In this document: one piece after another, positions 10,459-24,100 of the stretch
Numbering within the stretch: position 1 is the stretch's first letter
How the letters are laid out: the number at the start of each line of letters is the position of its first letter
Assembly (NCBI GenBank): GCA_036852015.1
Contig: JAANDG010000071.1
Coordinates: forward strand, 1 to 64,000
Length of the DNA: 64,000 bases
Reading direction: 5' to 3'
Origin: Pelodera strongyloides
Taxonomy: Eukaryota > Nematoda > Chromadorea > Rhabditida > Rhabditidae
The notes under the pieces: generated by a model
Seen by the model: the letters and a program-made list of their open reading frames with translations, nothing else
The model's database searches: none
Told to the model about the DNA's origin: nothing
Position numbers and translations under genes: made by a program

Positions 10459-12880
10459 GATACCATTACAGCTCTGCGTTTACGTGTGTACATCACAGAA
10501 AAAGACATAGTACAAAATCTAGAAGTGAATGTTCAAAGATCTATCTCAGCTAACGCATAGAAGAATACGCCGTAGGTAGAATACAACCATTCACACAACG
10601 CATGAACATAATTTGTTTTCATTCATGTATAAAATGTCGTGTGTACTTATCTCTAATGGCACGGCTGCTAGTGGTTAATTGAATACTGTAATTATGCCTG
10701 ACAATTAGTACTTTTTATCCTGTTTATGAGATAGAATACTTCGAGTGTACCATATGAGTTCTCATATTATACTCTTTGATGTATTCTTCGTTGACAATAT
10801 ACAGCAATCAGTTTACGAAATTCTCGTAAATCCACTTAGACTTGTGGAACTATTTAAACTCTTTAACTTGACAATACTTCATTAAGTGTTTTTTTTTCAT
10901 GGTACTCAAAGTCTTCAAATTTAGGACACTTTCAATTATAAGAATACTCTACTCCTTTAAAATGTCGAGCATTGAAGTGGAGACTTAGAGACGAATTCAT
11001 ACATGAAAATTGACCGGAAACTGCACCATGTATACTTTTAACACTAAGTGGCAGATTAGTATTACTCAATTAAATTACACATCGCAACATGTAATTATTT
11101 TATTTGAAGTTTCTCACGTATTAGGCGTAAAATAATTATAAACCATGATCGTTGTATTTTCGAAAGGCAAGCAAGAATGTTCTGGAACAGTCTATTGTGG
11201 TATGAACGTTGATAGTTCAACATCCCTAATTTAGAGGTTTAGGGTTTGGAAGAATAAATAATTGTGGCATTGGTCATTAGAAACCACTATGAGGTGACAA
11301 GGATGAGCTACACATACGTCACCGCAAACTACGAAACCTCAGAATCAAGAACCCTACTATTATGAATTATGATGTCCCCCGGTTTTGCCCGATTTTGAAA
11401 CTTTCCGAAGTGTGGCTTTATTGTATTCTGAAATTCATACTAACAATTCATAATCACCAGCTAATTTCTTTCAGATGCATTGCTCATTGTTCCTCATACA
11501 GTACGTCACATATTTTGAACAAAGCACCTACTATTCCTTACATAATAATCGACGATGTATGTTTGCGACGGTAGCGGAATTGCTACACATTGTCGAGATT
11601 ATCTAGAGCATTCTGCGATAGGCGATTAGCCTAGATTCTCTAGCCAGTGGTACAATTTCAAAGCACTAATCGTAATCATAAGGATACTGTTAAACGTAAT
11701 CCAAGGTCTCGTACCTGACTCCCGACTTCAACCGTTGTGTTTTGTGATGCTTGGATTCGGTCGAGATCAGACGTGTGTATGCGAGGGCACAGTTGAGGGA
11801 GTGGTTGTGCCCATATTAGGGCGGGACTGTGTCCTGCTAGAGGCCCTGTGGCCCTAATCAGAGACAGAGCCCACTAGCGCCTATTGGAGCCGCTCACCTG
11901 GGCGGAGGAACGAGCGGAGAGTCCTACGGTCGTCCTGGTGACGCGCGCCCGGTACGGATTACAAGATTATCACCCTTTTCACTTCATACGAGGAAAACAT
12001 AAGGCACGAATACAGAACACGTACCCAGTTGATGTTTGGCACATCTGCACTCTCGCCTCACCTCTATGTTTAGATGGTACACTCTACGATCTGTAACACT
12101 TAATGTTAATCAGCTGCTACCGTTTCCACGAATGATGATTAAACTATCGTGTCATTCGTGATTAACCGCACCAAGTTTGGAAGGATAAAGAAAAAACTCT
12201 TTGCAGAAGAAACTGATTGTGTGATTCAGCGCTAACAAAGTTTGGGATTTTTTGTTTGCATAAAACGTTTCTATGTGCAATGTTACCACACCACCGTGGT
12301 TTGCGACTTCAGTTCCTAGAAAGAATTGGCAGATCCAAATTGTTTCTGAGATTTCTACTAAAAAAAAGTACGAAGACATTGAGTTCGTGATTCACGGGAT
12401 CTATTTTAATTTTGCAATAGAAACTATGGAAACCACATTGTTCATCATATGGAAAGCACAATATTCGTCCTGTTAATTGGCAACCTGACCATGAGTATCG
12501 TAGGTGAGTGGGCCAACTGCGTTCCAATTTTGTACCTACTAGGGCATTTTTTTTGTTATCAAAAACAATTATGTGTTGTGTGTTGTGTACGAGAACGAGA
12601 ACACACGTTTTGTCCCCTCGCTAATGATCAGAGTTCGCATATATTTTGTACCAATTTTTCCTCTGTCCTGCAGAAAAACTGTGAAAAGGATTAAACACTC
12701 ATAGGTTATGAATAATAAAGTTAAATAACGACGAAGAGCGTGAACGTGGGAATAACTGTTGTGGTAATTCAGGGCGAGGCTACATTTCTTGTATAAAATC
12801 TTTATTAACTAACAAATAATAAAATAAGATTAAGACTAGTTAACAAAGAAAGGACTTGTAGGAAGGTAAATTCATATACA
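10459..12880. other. Long intergenic stretch without a supported gene
   Basis: Most of this is AT-rich with frequent stops. A GC-richer patch at about 11700-11965 carries, on the minus strand, a good donor-like CAG|GTGAGC at about 11892-11900. It could be a first exon or promoter of the downstream minus-strand receptor gene. I cannot connect it to any coding exon, so I leave it unassigned. Confidence 0.4.
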
Positions 12881-12884
12881 GTGC

Positions 12885-13250
12885 GCGTCATAAGTATCCG
12901 GGCACCCCCAAATCTAGCACTAAAAAGCACTTTTTGAGAAAATCAACCATCCTACCAAATCTGGGATGGCCAAAAACATAGTGACATAAAAATTCAGCAA
13001 AAAATCAGAAGTTTCAGGAAAATTAGTGTACGAAACCCGAAAAAAACGCCGCGTCATAAGTATTGAGGCAGGGGCGAAAAAAATGTTTTTCTACAAGGTC
13101 TAGCGCAACCACTAAAGTCAAGAATGCCCTCAAACCAAAACAGGATGATTTTCAGCATAAACAGTAATTTTTTCTTTAAATTATATTAATTTTAATTGCT
13201 CCACATTGTAAGTAAAAAAACTGAAATCCAGATTCCGCAAAAACCACCCA
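12885..13250. mobile_element. Possible Tc1/mariner-like remnant
   Basis: The sequence CAGTGCGCGTCATAAGTAT at about 12881-12899 recurs in part as CGCGTCATAAGTATTGAGG near 13050. CAGTG-type starts followed by such motifs are common at Tc1/mariner termini (family knowledge). There is no transposase frame and no clear matching right end, so the element is partial or non-autonomous. Confidence 0.4.
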
Positions 13251-13257
13251 CATCATC

Positions 13258-13551
13258 TTGTAGATCTTTTCATGACGAGTATTTTTGTAAAAAAATTATA
13301 ATTTTAGGCGTACTCCAAAGGAAGTTAGGCCTTGAAGTTAAGCCTTGAAGTTAGGCAATTGCGAAGCTTAGTAGTTTAAAGGGATAGGTTCACTAGGATT
13401 TGCACCTTTTTAAAGGGGTACGCTACTAGGGATCAAAACAGCTCATTCGAGCGCACTTCAAGACGCCGTAACCCGTAAATTCCTTCGGAGTACGCCTAAA
13501 ATTATATTTTTTTTACAGAAATTCTCGCCATGAAAAGATCTTCAAGAACAA
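13258..13551. mobile_element. ~294-bp terminal inverted repeat element
   Basis: The left arm (GTAGATCTTTTCATGACGAG ... TTTTAGGCGTACTCCAAAGG) is the near reverse complement of the right arm (CCTTCGGAGTACGCCTAAAA ... CTCGCCATGAAAAGATCTTC). The arms are about 70-75 bp, with a unique centre of about 130 bp. No coding capacity. Confidence 0.85.
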
Positions 13552-13791
13552 ATAAATGGTTTGTGCGAACTCTGGATTTCATTTTTTTTTTACTTTCAAT
13601 TTATATATAGTTTATTGATCACATATATCAAAAAAGACACACATAATCAAATGGATACCCTAAGACGAACATGCTTCACAACAGTTCGTACTGACAAGGG
13701 CCCAACTACATATCACAAAAATGTACTCAAAAATTCAAAACGCAATATATCAAGAAACGTAGATAGTTAAAATATAGTTCCACTATCATAA

Positions 13792-14532
13792 TCAATCCTT
13801 ACATCCGTACTTTTCGATAAAAGCTTTCTCCATTGCTGATTCAAAGGCCTTGCCAAATGACTCACTAAAGTGGTCAAGTGATTGCTGATCTAATAACGGG
13901 ATAGGTGGCACAGGTGGTTCAGCTGTTGGCAATTGCACAGGGTGTGCAATTGGTTCAATCACAGACAATTGAGGGGAGGGCATTACTAATTGCAGTTCCT
14001 CACGTGTGTTTTCGATAGGTGAAGTTGGTTCTTTGATCTCTGGCACACACGGGGTCAAAGGTTCTTCTCGAGCAGCTTTTCGACGAAGATATCCTTCATG
14101 TCTCTGCTTCGGAGTTTCTGCTCTCCGAACGTTGATGTGTGAGAGTTCAGGGGTCTTCTTGAGCCGCTCGGCGAGTTCCTTAAATAGAGGCAAACGAACA
14201 CCAGCTTTCATTCGACATAGTATAGGGCGGGGATGGTTGCCGGGTTTCCCCATGCGACCAATTACATGGAAAGAATCGGGTGAGTAAGAGCACAGAGCCA
14301 AAACATTGGTTGTAATATTTAAATCATTACTCACCCGATCCGTTTCCTCCGCGTTGAGCAGCACAAAATGGTCCTTTAGCTCACTCCGACGAAATCCTTC
14401 AGATAGTTCTTCGCGAATAAAAGACTTTAGCTCGGTGAATAATTCAGTGAGAGTAAATTGAATATTGTGGCGTATTGGGAAGTCTGGACGAGAGGTAGGT
14501 GTAGAGATTTGGGAGTTATCAGGGTAGATCAT
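13792..14532 (-). CDS. LINE ORF1-like single-exon protein (246 aa)
   Basis: One uninterrupted frame of 246 residues. The middle (about residues 90-155: HVIGRMGKP, RPILCRMK, then LKKTPELSHINVRRAETPKQR and LRRKAARE) has the layout of the RNA-recognition and C-terminal region of L1-type ORF1 proteins. Those are nucleic-acid chaperones that coat LINE RNA. The N-terminal part (ELFTELKSFIREELSEGF) is helical and could self-associate. The C-terminal third is proline-rich (PTAEPPVPPIPLL). No reverse transcriptase follows downstream on the same strand, so this is either a separated fragment of a retroelement or a host gene derived from one. The start lies only about 10 bases after a giant homopolymer (poly-A on this strand), so the true 5' end may be missing. 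Similarity is judged by eye only. Confidence 0.45.
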   Translation of the reverse strand: MIYPDNSQISTPTSRPDFPIRHNIQFTLTELFTELKSFIREELSEGFRRSELKDHFVLLNAEETDRVSNDLNITTNVLALCSYSPDSFHVIGRMGKPGNHPRPILCRMKAGVRLPLFKELAERLKKTPELSHINVRRAETPKQRHEGYLRRKAAREEPLTPCVPEIKEPTSPIENTREELQLVMPSPQLSVIEPIAHPVQLPTAEPPVPPIPLLDQQSLDHFSESFGKAFESAMEKAFIEKYGCKD

Positions 14533-14538
14533 TTCGGC

Positions 14539-14696
<158 letters not shown>

Positions 14697-14702
14697 CGGC
14701 GG

Positions 14703-16174
14703 TGGTGATGCGACCGCTCTCTGTTGGGTTAGAGGGGTCGAATGTTGGGTTAGAGGGGTCGAAGGCGTCATTAAAATTAATATAATTATATAATTTTTTT
14801 ATTCTTTATGCTGGAAATCATTTTGTTTGGGTTTTTGGCGATGCTTGATAGTGGTTGCATTAGATTTCCTCCAAACCTAGTAGAAACACGTTTTTTTGGG
14901 TGCCCGTATACTAATGCGCTGCACTGTATATGTATATGTCCCATAATAATTGGTGCAACACATGTGTAATGGTGTAGTTAGACAATCCTTATTAGTATAT
15001 CTAAAAAAATTGCGACTAATGAAATTAGGCACAATTTTGTACGCCGAATTAGCAATACAAAGTAGTTCAATATTGCGAAATGAATTAGCTACCGTTGAAG
15101 CACTTTGCCGCACTCCAAATTATATAAAACTTATTGTATAAAAGAGTAACTGTAGCGTAATTTGCATACCGATGTGCGTTACGGAAATGCAAATTTTCGA
15201 CAATTGTCTAAGGGCGCGTTTAAGATGGCCGAAAGAAAGAAAAAAAATGCGTTTTCGGCCGTTCAGGTTGGGCGAAAAGAAAATTTTTAATACTAAGGGA
15301 AAATGAAAAAATACAGTAATTTTTTTCGGGTTTTGTCTGCGTCTCTTGTTTTTGCATTTATATTATATAAAGGAGAAGAGTTTGTCACGGGTTTGTTTTT
15401 ATGTGCACAACGAAATCCCTTCATAAAGAAAAATTCTTCGATCGGAAGAGCATACAAAATCTTTATCGCTGGCGAGATTCAAACCCACAGCAGCGCACAA
15501 CCTCTCGATTCACAGTCCAACGCTCTACCGGTTGAGCTATGCTAGCTTATCACAAGAGTAACAATCTGCTCTACATAGAGCCCTTCAGTGGCAAATTTGC
15601 ATGCTAGCATTAGACGAGTGGAGATCCAAACTGATTAGTATACGTTTCCGCAATCAGAATATAAGTGGCACGGAAGAGAAAGAGACGAGAGTTAACTGTT
15701 AACTTTTTACGTTTTAGCAATTCTTTTTTTAAATAGGGAAACAATCGGCCGAAGGCCGATTCCTCCAGTCGGAGAAGAGCCCACAGGGCTCTTCGAACGG
15801 CTGGTATTATATAAAAGAGTAACTGTAGCGTAATTTGCATACCGATGTGCATTACGGAAATGTAAATTTTCGACAATTGTTCCGCGTGTTGGGGTATAAA
15901 AAGAGTGTTGCAGCTCAATATCGAAGTATGCATATGCAATTGTTTCCTATTATGTGAATTTCTTATGATACGTTTGAAACTTTGTATATAAGTATGCCCA
16001 TGCGAAACCAATCATATTTCCATGTGAGTCGCTTCAGGCGGCGTGAGCCGACTGGTATATGAATAAGTGGCAGGCAGTCTCGTAACGCAATAAAAAGATT
16101 ATATAACGAAGAAGTCACTTCAATATGAGTAGTATGTGCAAATGTTTATTGGATTCTAAGAAAGAAGAGAACGA
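14703..16174. other. Repeat-rich intergenic region
   Basis: Two copies of a ~70-bp sequence (TATAAAAGAGTAACTGTAGC onward) lie at about 15137-15203 and 15812-15881 in the same orientation, about 95% alike. They bracket a tRNA-like sequence. A perfect small hairpin GAAGAGCC...GGCTCTTC lies near 15772-15792. A short tandem GTTGGGTTAGAGGGGTCGAA (x2) is at about 14721-14762. I see no protein gene here. Confidence 0.5.
15464..15547 (-). pseudogene. tRNA-His-like sequence, degraded
   Basis: On the minus strand a D-arm TA-GCTC-AACCGGTA-GAGC is followed by an anticodon-like loop CTGTGAA (GTG, histidine) and a T-arm GTGGG-TTTGAAT-CTCGC. The acceptor arms do not pair well, the anticodon stem has a mismatch, and the variable region is about 12-14 nt. 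This fits a tRNA pseudogene or tRNA-derived SINE head better than a working tRNA. It contains recognisable A-box and B-box promoter motifs. Confidence 0.55.
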
Positions 16175-18697
16175 TCAGTCCGCATGTTCTACATACATCT
16201 TCGACAACCCTTCCTGTTTACTTTCACAATTCTTTTTATGTACTCGACAGACGGAACGAGAAGTAAATGTCTTTCCACATATAGAACATTCGCATGGTCG
16301 TACGCCGAGATGTTGACGGACGTGGACCTAAAAAATAAGTCATTTTTTTGTTATCATAATGCTTGCAAGGGTGTACATGTTTTCTATATAAGTTGTTATG
16401 TGCCGTCGACGAAATATACGTCAAACGCAACAAATACAAAATGTGAAGCACATGTTGTCAGTTTGTTTGACAGCTACCGAAACACTGAGCTCAACGCGTG
16501 AGGTGTTACCGATATTTGACGAATAAACTAGTCCGACACCTAAGTGTAAGGACTTTCCTACCGACCTTATAGGATTCGCTGAGATCGAAACGTGCTCCAC
16601 AGTGTTCGCAACTATATCGTTTCCTCTCATCGTGAGTCCTTTCATGTCGTTTCAATGCAGACGAACTACCGTACTCTTGATCACAATGCGCACATTTTAG
16701 TCTGAAAAAAAAATCGTAACTGCTCCAGTTTGTGCTAGGAAATATAATTTTCTGAGTAACGTTCCTGAACACCCACTCTTTGTAATAGACAAGCTACATA
16801 TCTTTCCCATGGGGCCGACAAACTGCCAGCCGCAAATTACAAGGTCTGCGTTTCATGAGACACACGAAAAAAGCAAACTTTCGGCCAAGATGAGTGATCC
16901 TAATGTGTTTGTTTAGGTTCTCTTTCCATGGAAATTTCTTGTCACACTCGGTTTCGGGACAAACAAACGGTCGATATTCTGTGTGGATACGTGAATGGCG
17001 GAGAAGGCCACCCTCTAACTGAAATAAAAAGATAAATCATTCAAAAGTGGCTGATTCAGTTATAGTGCTAGGACACTTGTGTCGTATGTCGCTTTCGAGA
17101 AGCTAACCTGACCTGAGGCCGTTTTCACCAACATTTACATCTGAGGCCGTTTTCACCAACATTTACTTCTGTCAAAAAGGGTACTTTAGTCAAAAGCGCG
17201 CGGTACTTCCGGTTTCACCAACATTTACTTCTGTCAAAAAGGTACTTAGGTTAAGTATCTTTTTGACAGAAGTACGCCTATAGCATGGGAGGCGTACTTA
17301 GACCAAAAAGGTGGAAGTATCCCGGTACTTCGGTTTTTTATCCATTATTAGAGCTAATTAACTCAACTGTTTAATAATTTTATGCTCCTTGTGGTAAATA
17401 AGCATCGTAAACATTAGATAACAACGATTTCATTTTTGAATCAAATTTCACATATTAATAAAGTGAGCACACACTTGATTATTTAGCTATTTCTTGTTTA
17501 CATGGTAAATAACTTTTAGTACTTACTTAGAAGTATATCATATTCGTTTTAAAAAGTAATCTAACTGTTATCCAATGTTTTCCTTCAAAAAAAGTAAATG
17601 TTGGTGAAAACGGCCTCAGTCATAAATTTTTGACCATCAAAAAGGTACTTAGGTTAAGTAAATTTATGATTGAAGTACGCTGCAACACGCTTTTTGATGG
17701 GTTTCACCAACATTTACTTTTTTGGAAGAAAACGTTGGTAACAGTTAGATTACTTTTTAAAACGAATATGATATACTTCTAAGTAAGTACTAAAAGTTAT
17801 TTACAATGTAAAAAAGAAATAGCTATATAATCAAGTGTGCAATCACTTTATTAATATGTGAAATGTGATTCAAAAACTGAAATTATTTTTTATCTAATGT
17901 TTACAATGCCTTTTTACCATAAAAACAATACAATTATTAAACAGTTGAGTTAATCAGCTCTCATAATGGAGAAAAAACCGAAATACCGGGATACTTTCAC
18001 CTTTTTGGTCTAAGTACGCCTCCCATGCTATAGGCGTACTTCTGTCAAAAAGATACTTAACCTAAGTACCTTTTTGACAGAAGTAAATGTTGGTGAAACC
18101 GGAAGTACCGCGCGCTTTTGACTGAAGTACCCTTTTTTGACAGAAGTAAATGTTGGTGAAAACTGCCTCTGATAACATGAACAGGGTTCAGGCTTCAGTC
18201 GACTCATGAGCTCTGACACCAAACCCTTTTAAAGATACCGTGATCGTGCGCATATTATGTTCCCGGTCCATGGAAATACATTGAGTTTGAAAAATCAGGA
18301 CCGTGTACATGCAGCTATGTTCTAATTTTTTTGATAATCACATCGCTGCGATCCTAATTACAGATGTTTTCTGATGCATAAAAACGGATGGGAATTGAGT
18401 CAATAAAAACAGTAAACCTTAGAGATTGACAAGGGCCCGTAAATTACAGCAATAACTGCCAAATGAAGGCACGATACATGGTTGGGCAAGCAAATATATA
18501 GGAAACCACACATGTTCAACAGGTTACCCTAAGACATTGTGCTTCACGAAGCAAAGTACTAACAAGGATTCTACTCAAAAACTTACATCAAATAGTTTTC
18601 CACACTCCTGACATTGGGATTTTTGATTCGAGGCTGAATGTGATGTGTATTCACTCGGAACTGTTTGGGTAACATCGATGTCGGATAATTTTTCCAT
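16175..18697 (-). CDS. Five-finger C2H2 zinc-finger protein (about 179 aa)
   Basis: A small nuclear protein expected to bind DNA or RNA. The minus-strand exons 18587-18697, 16879-17018, 16566-16701 and 16175-16327 join in phase and give about 179 residues. Finger 1 spans exons 1 and 2 (CQECGKLFD then LEGGLLRHSRIH). Finger 2 is CPETECDKKF...HIRITH, with a C-x4-C knuckle as in TFIIIA. Finger 3 is CAHCDQEY...HERTH. Finger 4 spans exons 3 and 4 (CEHCGARF...HVRQH). Finger 5 is CSICGKTF...HKKNC and ends in His-x3-Cys, so its last ligand is Cys. Exon joins restore the exact 12-residue C-to-H spacing, which supports the model. The ATG follows TTCTCTTAG and five bases, a likely trans-splice site. The donor of exon 3 (AAG|GTCGGT) is weak. 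The target is unknown. Intron 1 carries a 1-kb fold-back repeat. Confidence 0.88.
17113..18173. repeat. ~1.06-kb fold-back (palindromic) element
   Basis: Two arms of about 480-510 bp are near reverse complements. The left begins CTGAGGCCGTTTTCACCAAC and the right ends in TGTTGGTGAAAACTGCCTCT. Each arm contains repeats of TTTCACCAACATTTACTTCT and an inner hairpin (AAGTATCTTTTTGACAGAAG region). An inner copy of the outer end occurs at about 17595-17621, so two copies may have inserted head to head. No coding capacity. It lies within intron 1 of the zinc-finger gene and would form long double-stranded RNA if transcribed. Confidence 0.9.
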
Positions 18698-19086
18698 CGT
18701 ATCTAAGAGAAGAATTCGATGGAATATGCATAAAACAAGATGTAAATACGAAGAGCGATCATTCAATATGTACAGTACTAACCAACAACCGTCACGCCGA
18801 AGAAAAAAAATACAGTAAGCTCGGATTTGAATAAAATTATAAAATGCGTGATTTCCCGCCTTCTCCACAGCATGCGTTTGTTGCAGTTTTACTTCCAACG
18901 CGCGTTTTTATAAACTTCACCCCTTTTTCCCACTAATTTTTCCAACCTTTTATTTTGATCAGTGTCCAAACAAAGCTCCGTGGGTTTTTTTAGCTTTCTA
19001 TGTGCAGTGGATGCTTCAATAATTGTGGTGAATGTGACCGTCTTGTTGCTCATACGATCTATGCCAATCTTTATTTTTAGATTACG
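18698..19086. promoter_or_regulatory. Head-to-head intergenic region, probable shared promoter
   Basis: The start codons of the zinc-finger gene (minus, 18697) and the isomerase gene (plus, 19087) are 389 bp apart and diverge. Both starts sit just after an acceptor-like sequence (TTCTCTTAG on the minus strand, TTTATTTTTAG at 19070-19080 on the plus strand). No TATA motif stands out. Any promoter for either gene must lie here or overlap its neighbour. Confidence 0.5.
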
Positions 19087-20596
<1,510 letters not shown>

Positions 20597-21140
20597 AGGG
20601 ATCTATAGAAAAGTAGTTGTTTTATTATGATTTTCAAGTATTTTTCTTTCGAGGCGGCGGTGCATATGAATTTCTGTGCCATAGGTAGGTTGCCAAATTG
20701 GGCGCTTCACAGAATTTGATTGCATACACTTTTAACACACACGTTGCGTTACGAATGGCACGACGTTTCTTTTTAATTATTTGCTTTACTTTCACATTGC
20801 TAAACAATTTCCTTTAGGGTTTTTTTCTTGAAATCTCCTCTCCCGGACACGACGAATGATTCCTTCTTTTTTACTCGATTTGTTTGAATGATGATTCGAA
20901 TCCAATTTTTTTCTATGCACAAAATGTCTTTCTTTTCCTTGTTAGTTTGTTACATTTAATCGCGGGTTCCGTTTATTTGTCGTATTATTATCGTGATTTT
21001 GTACTGTTCTTTTTAACCCTATATATTTGCAGACATTTCGCTCATATGATTGAAGTTTCACTTAGATGATTGAAGATTACTGTGAGCGAAATGCCTGCTC
21101 GATTTATTACATTCTGAATAAAGTGTTGTTTATTTCAGGT
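20597..21140 (+). promoter_or_regulatory. Intercistronic region: poly(A) signal plus trans-splice acceptor
   Basis: AATAAA at 21117-21122 is followed after 14 bases by TATTTCAG ending at 21138 and the ATG at 21141. This is the geometry of nematode SL1-type operons, where the upstream poly(A) site and the downstream trans-splice site coincide (established knowledge). The remaining ~500 bp would be the isomerase 3' UTR. No better poly(A) signal was seen nearer the isomerase stop. Confidence 0.5.
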
Positions 21141-24100
21141 ATGGCGGAAGTTCAGAATCCCGCTTTGGATGCACTGGAGCAATCTGAAGAAAATCAAAAT
21201 GGAGTGGTGCAGGAGGAGAGCGATTTAAAGGGAATGGAAAACGATCAATATGGAAAATCAGAAAAAGTTCTAGAACAGGCAAGTCGCAAGTGGTTCATTC
21301 ATTGGATTGTGAGTCTTCAGTCTGATATTTGCTGCTACTTGTTACCTAGTTAGTTGATATACCTTGTGAGATATCTTGTGATGTGGTAATTGTTCGACCG
21401 ATTGTTATGGTACATTGTGTATTACACTTAAATTATGCTTGAATTTGAAGTGAAGTTCTATCTCTTTCTTTTTCTAGAGCGCTGACATGCGCACCTATCC
21501 TATTATGTACTGCCTAAGTAGTAGAACATGCCCGCCCCATTGCTGTGAATGTCTTATTGATCAAACTGGATTTGGAAATTAAAACGTTTTCCAATTTCCA
21601 GAGCGCCGAGAGGGCGACCGAGGCCGCAGAGGAACCTCCGATGAAGAGAGACATTAATGGGACTATAGTGGACCAAGATCGTATACAAATTTGCAATATT
21701 CCAAACTTCTTTGGATACAAGCAATTCAAGAAGTTCCTGGAGAAGTGAGGTTTTTTCTCGTTCTTTTATTTTTGTGGAATTCCTTTGGTATAAGGATAAG
21801 GTATAACATATATGTCAATGTGCTCAAATCCACATATGTGAGTAAGAATTTGCGCAAGAATAATAGCTTTCACCCATATTTAGAAATATTTTAGCTTCGT
21901 ATCTGTTAGGTATTAGAGTATACCTAAGAATTCATATTATAGTTTGTAGTGTAATGTTTCACATATGTGTTGTAACATCTGTTCGCGATGTTTGATCATT
22001 AGCACGAATGTTTCACGTGCAACATATTGTCTGTCTAGGGTATGTGCAATTGTCTTCTCTTATGACAATTATCACGTAGGCACTACTATATAAGCAACCT
22101 CCGATATCACTCTAGGACTTTCTCTCGACTATACTACTGAGTTGTCTACCATACTTATCGCCCGTATCTACAGTATAATAAACAATTTATTATACATCGT
22201 CTACCTCTCTGTTCGCTATCTGTTGTATACAGTATCCATACCTTTGTATACACAACACTGGCGTTCAGGATTCTTCTGTTCTCTATTTTTCTCTTTCCCA
22301 ACTGTTGATTGTACAGAGGTGCTTTAGGCACACGGGTACTTCAATAGTCGTCGTTCGTTCGCGTGTGAAGTTGGAATCGATTAGTGTTTTGATCTTCTAC
22401 CCCCGGTGAGCAGGCTACGCCGCAAAAACCGGTAGATCAAAACACTCCTTGCTGTTGTTCGGATAGAGGTGCTTTAGGCACACAGGTCCAACAATAGTTT
22501 TTACCTTTGGGTATCTGTATCCAGTGGTGCGGTTTTCCTAGTGAAACCAAGCCGGGTTACAGTATATTCAAACGGTATCGTACGAACCTACGGTATCACC
22601 GAAGGTATCGTCGACGCGCTGATCGAGGTCAACAACATGGACGACGACGATAAAGTCAGTCTCAAGCTGATCCTGGATTCGCTGAAAGAGATTAAGAGGA
22701 GTCAGAAAGAACTTCAAGATGGACAGAAGGAGCTCGCAGAGTCTCACTCAAGTACCATCCAACGTCTTCAACTCTTGGAAGATGGTACCAGTCGTCCATC
22801 TCAGACGGAAAATTATGATGTTGTTCGTCGTGAAGTTGTTCCACTAACTTCAGAGGCACGAGGCATGCTTGATATGCTACACAAGAATGTGCCTATGTTC
22901 GATTATGATGATGAGGAAGGAGCATGTTTTGCTCAGTATTACAAGCGTCAGCAGAAGCTGATGGAGGTTCACGCTGCTGCCGTACCTGAAGATGTAAGAA
23001 TCGGATTTCTACTGTCTCGTTTACCACCCCAGCAGGAGAAGGAGTTCAAGCTGCGCTGTATGCCGCAGGAACCGGAAGAAATGAGTCTGGCGGAAGTGGT
23101 GGAGAAGTTGAAAATTGTATTCGTTTCTAAAATATCGCTGTTCCGGAAACGTCTGGCATGTCTGCATTTGGACGAGGAACCGATTACCGACTACGTGAAG
23201 CACATCGCGCTCGTCAACGGAAGCTGTCAGGACTTCAAATTCGGTGATTTGAATGAAAATCAATTCCGTGTATTGATGTATCTCAACAGTCTGCGTACTC
23301 CGGCACACGCGGAGATGCGTGCATGGCTGATCACGGCTCTTGATAAGTCACCCGAGATGACCCTCGACGATGTCGCTGTCGCCGTCAACAAGTACCGCGA
23401 GCACAAGGCTAACCTCAACGCTGACCTCACTATCAACAAGGTCCACAACATCAACAAACCCCATCGGAAGCAACAGAGAGACGTCAGGAAGTTCCCACAA
23501 GAGAAGTGCAAGTACTTGTGGAGGGGACGGTGGACACCGGTCCTGCCCCGCCAAGGAAGTGAATTGTCGGAATTGTGGAAGAAAAGGGCACTACGCTGTT
23601 GTTTGTCAGCAGAAAAACAAACAGAGAAATCGCAACGTCCATGAAGTGTCTTCGCGATCTGTCGGCCGCAGATTCGTTAACATTCTGATGAATGGAAAGA
23701 AGTTGCGACTTCAACTTGGACACAGGCTTCAGGATTTGAACGCTAATATCCGAGACCACATGGAAGGAGCTGGGTCGACCAAACTTGAAACCCCCGAGTA
23801 TTGTCGCGACCGCAGCAAATGGAGAGCAGCTTGAACTATTCGGATCGTTCGAGTGCAACGCCTCTTACCAGGATGAGCACATTACTGGGATAGTGCACGT
23901 CACCGCTAGGATGAATCTCCTAGGCCTGGACTGGTTGGAGCGGTTCCCTTCATTCAGATCTATGATGGATGCTGTTTGTCATCGGGTCTCCGGGAAGCCT
24001 TCTATCACTACATCGAAGAAGAGTGAATCTGCTGAGACGTACACTGCTTCGCTCAAGACGCAATTCACTGATGTTTTCTCCACCGAGCTTGGTTTATGTG

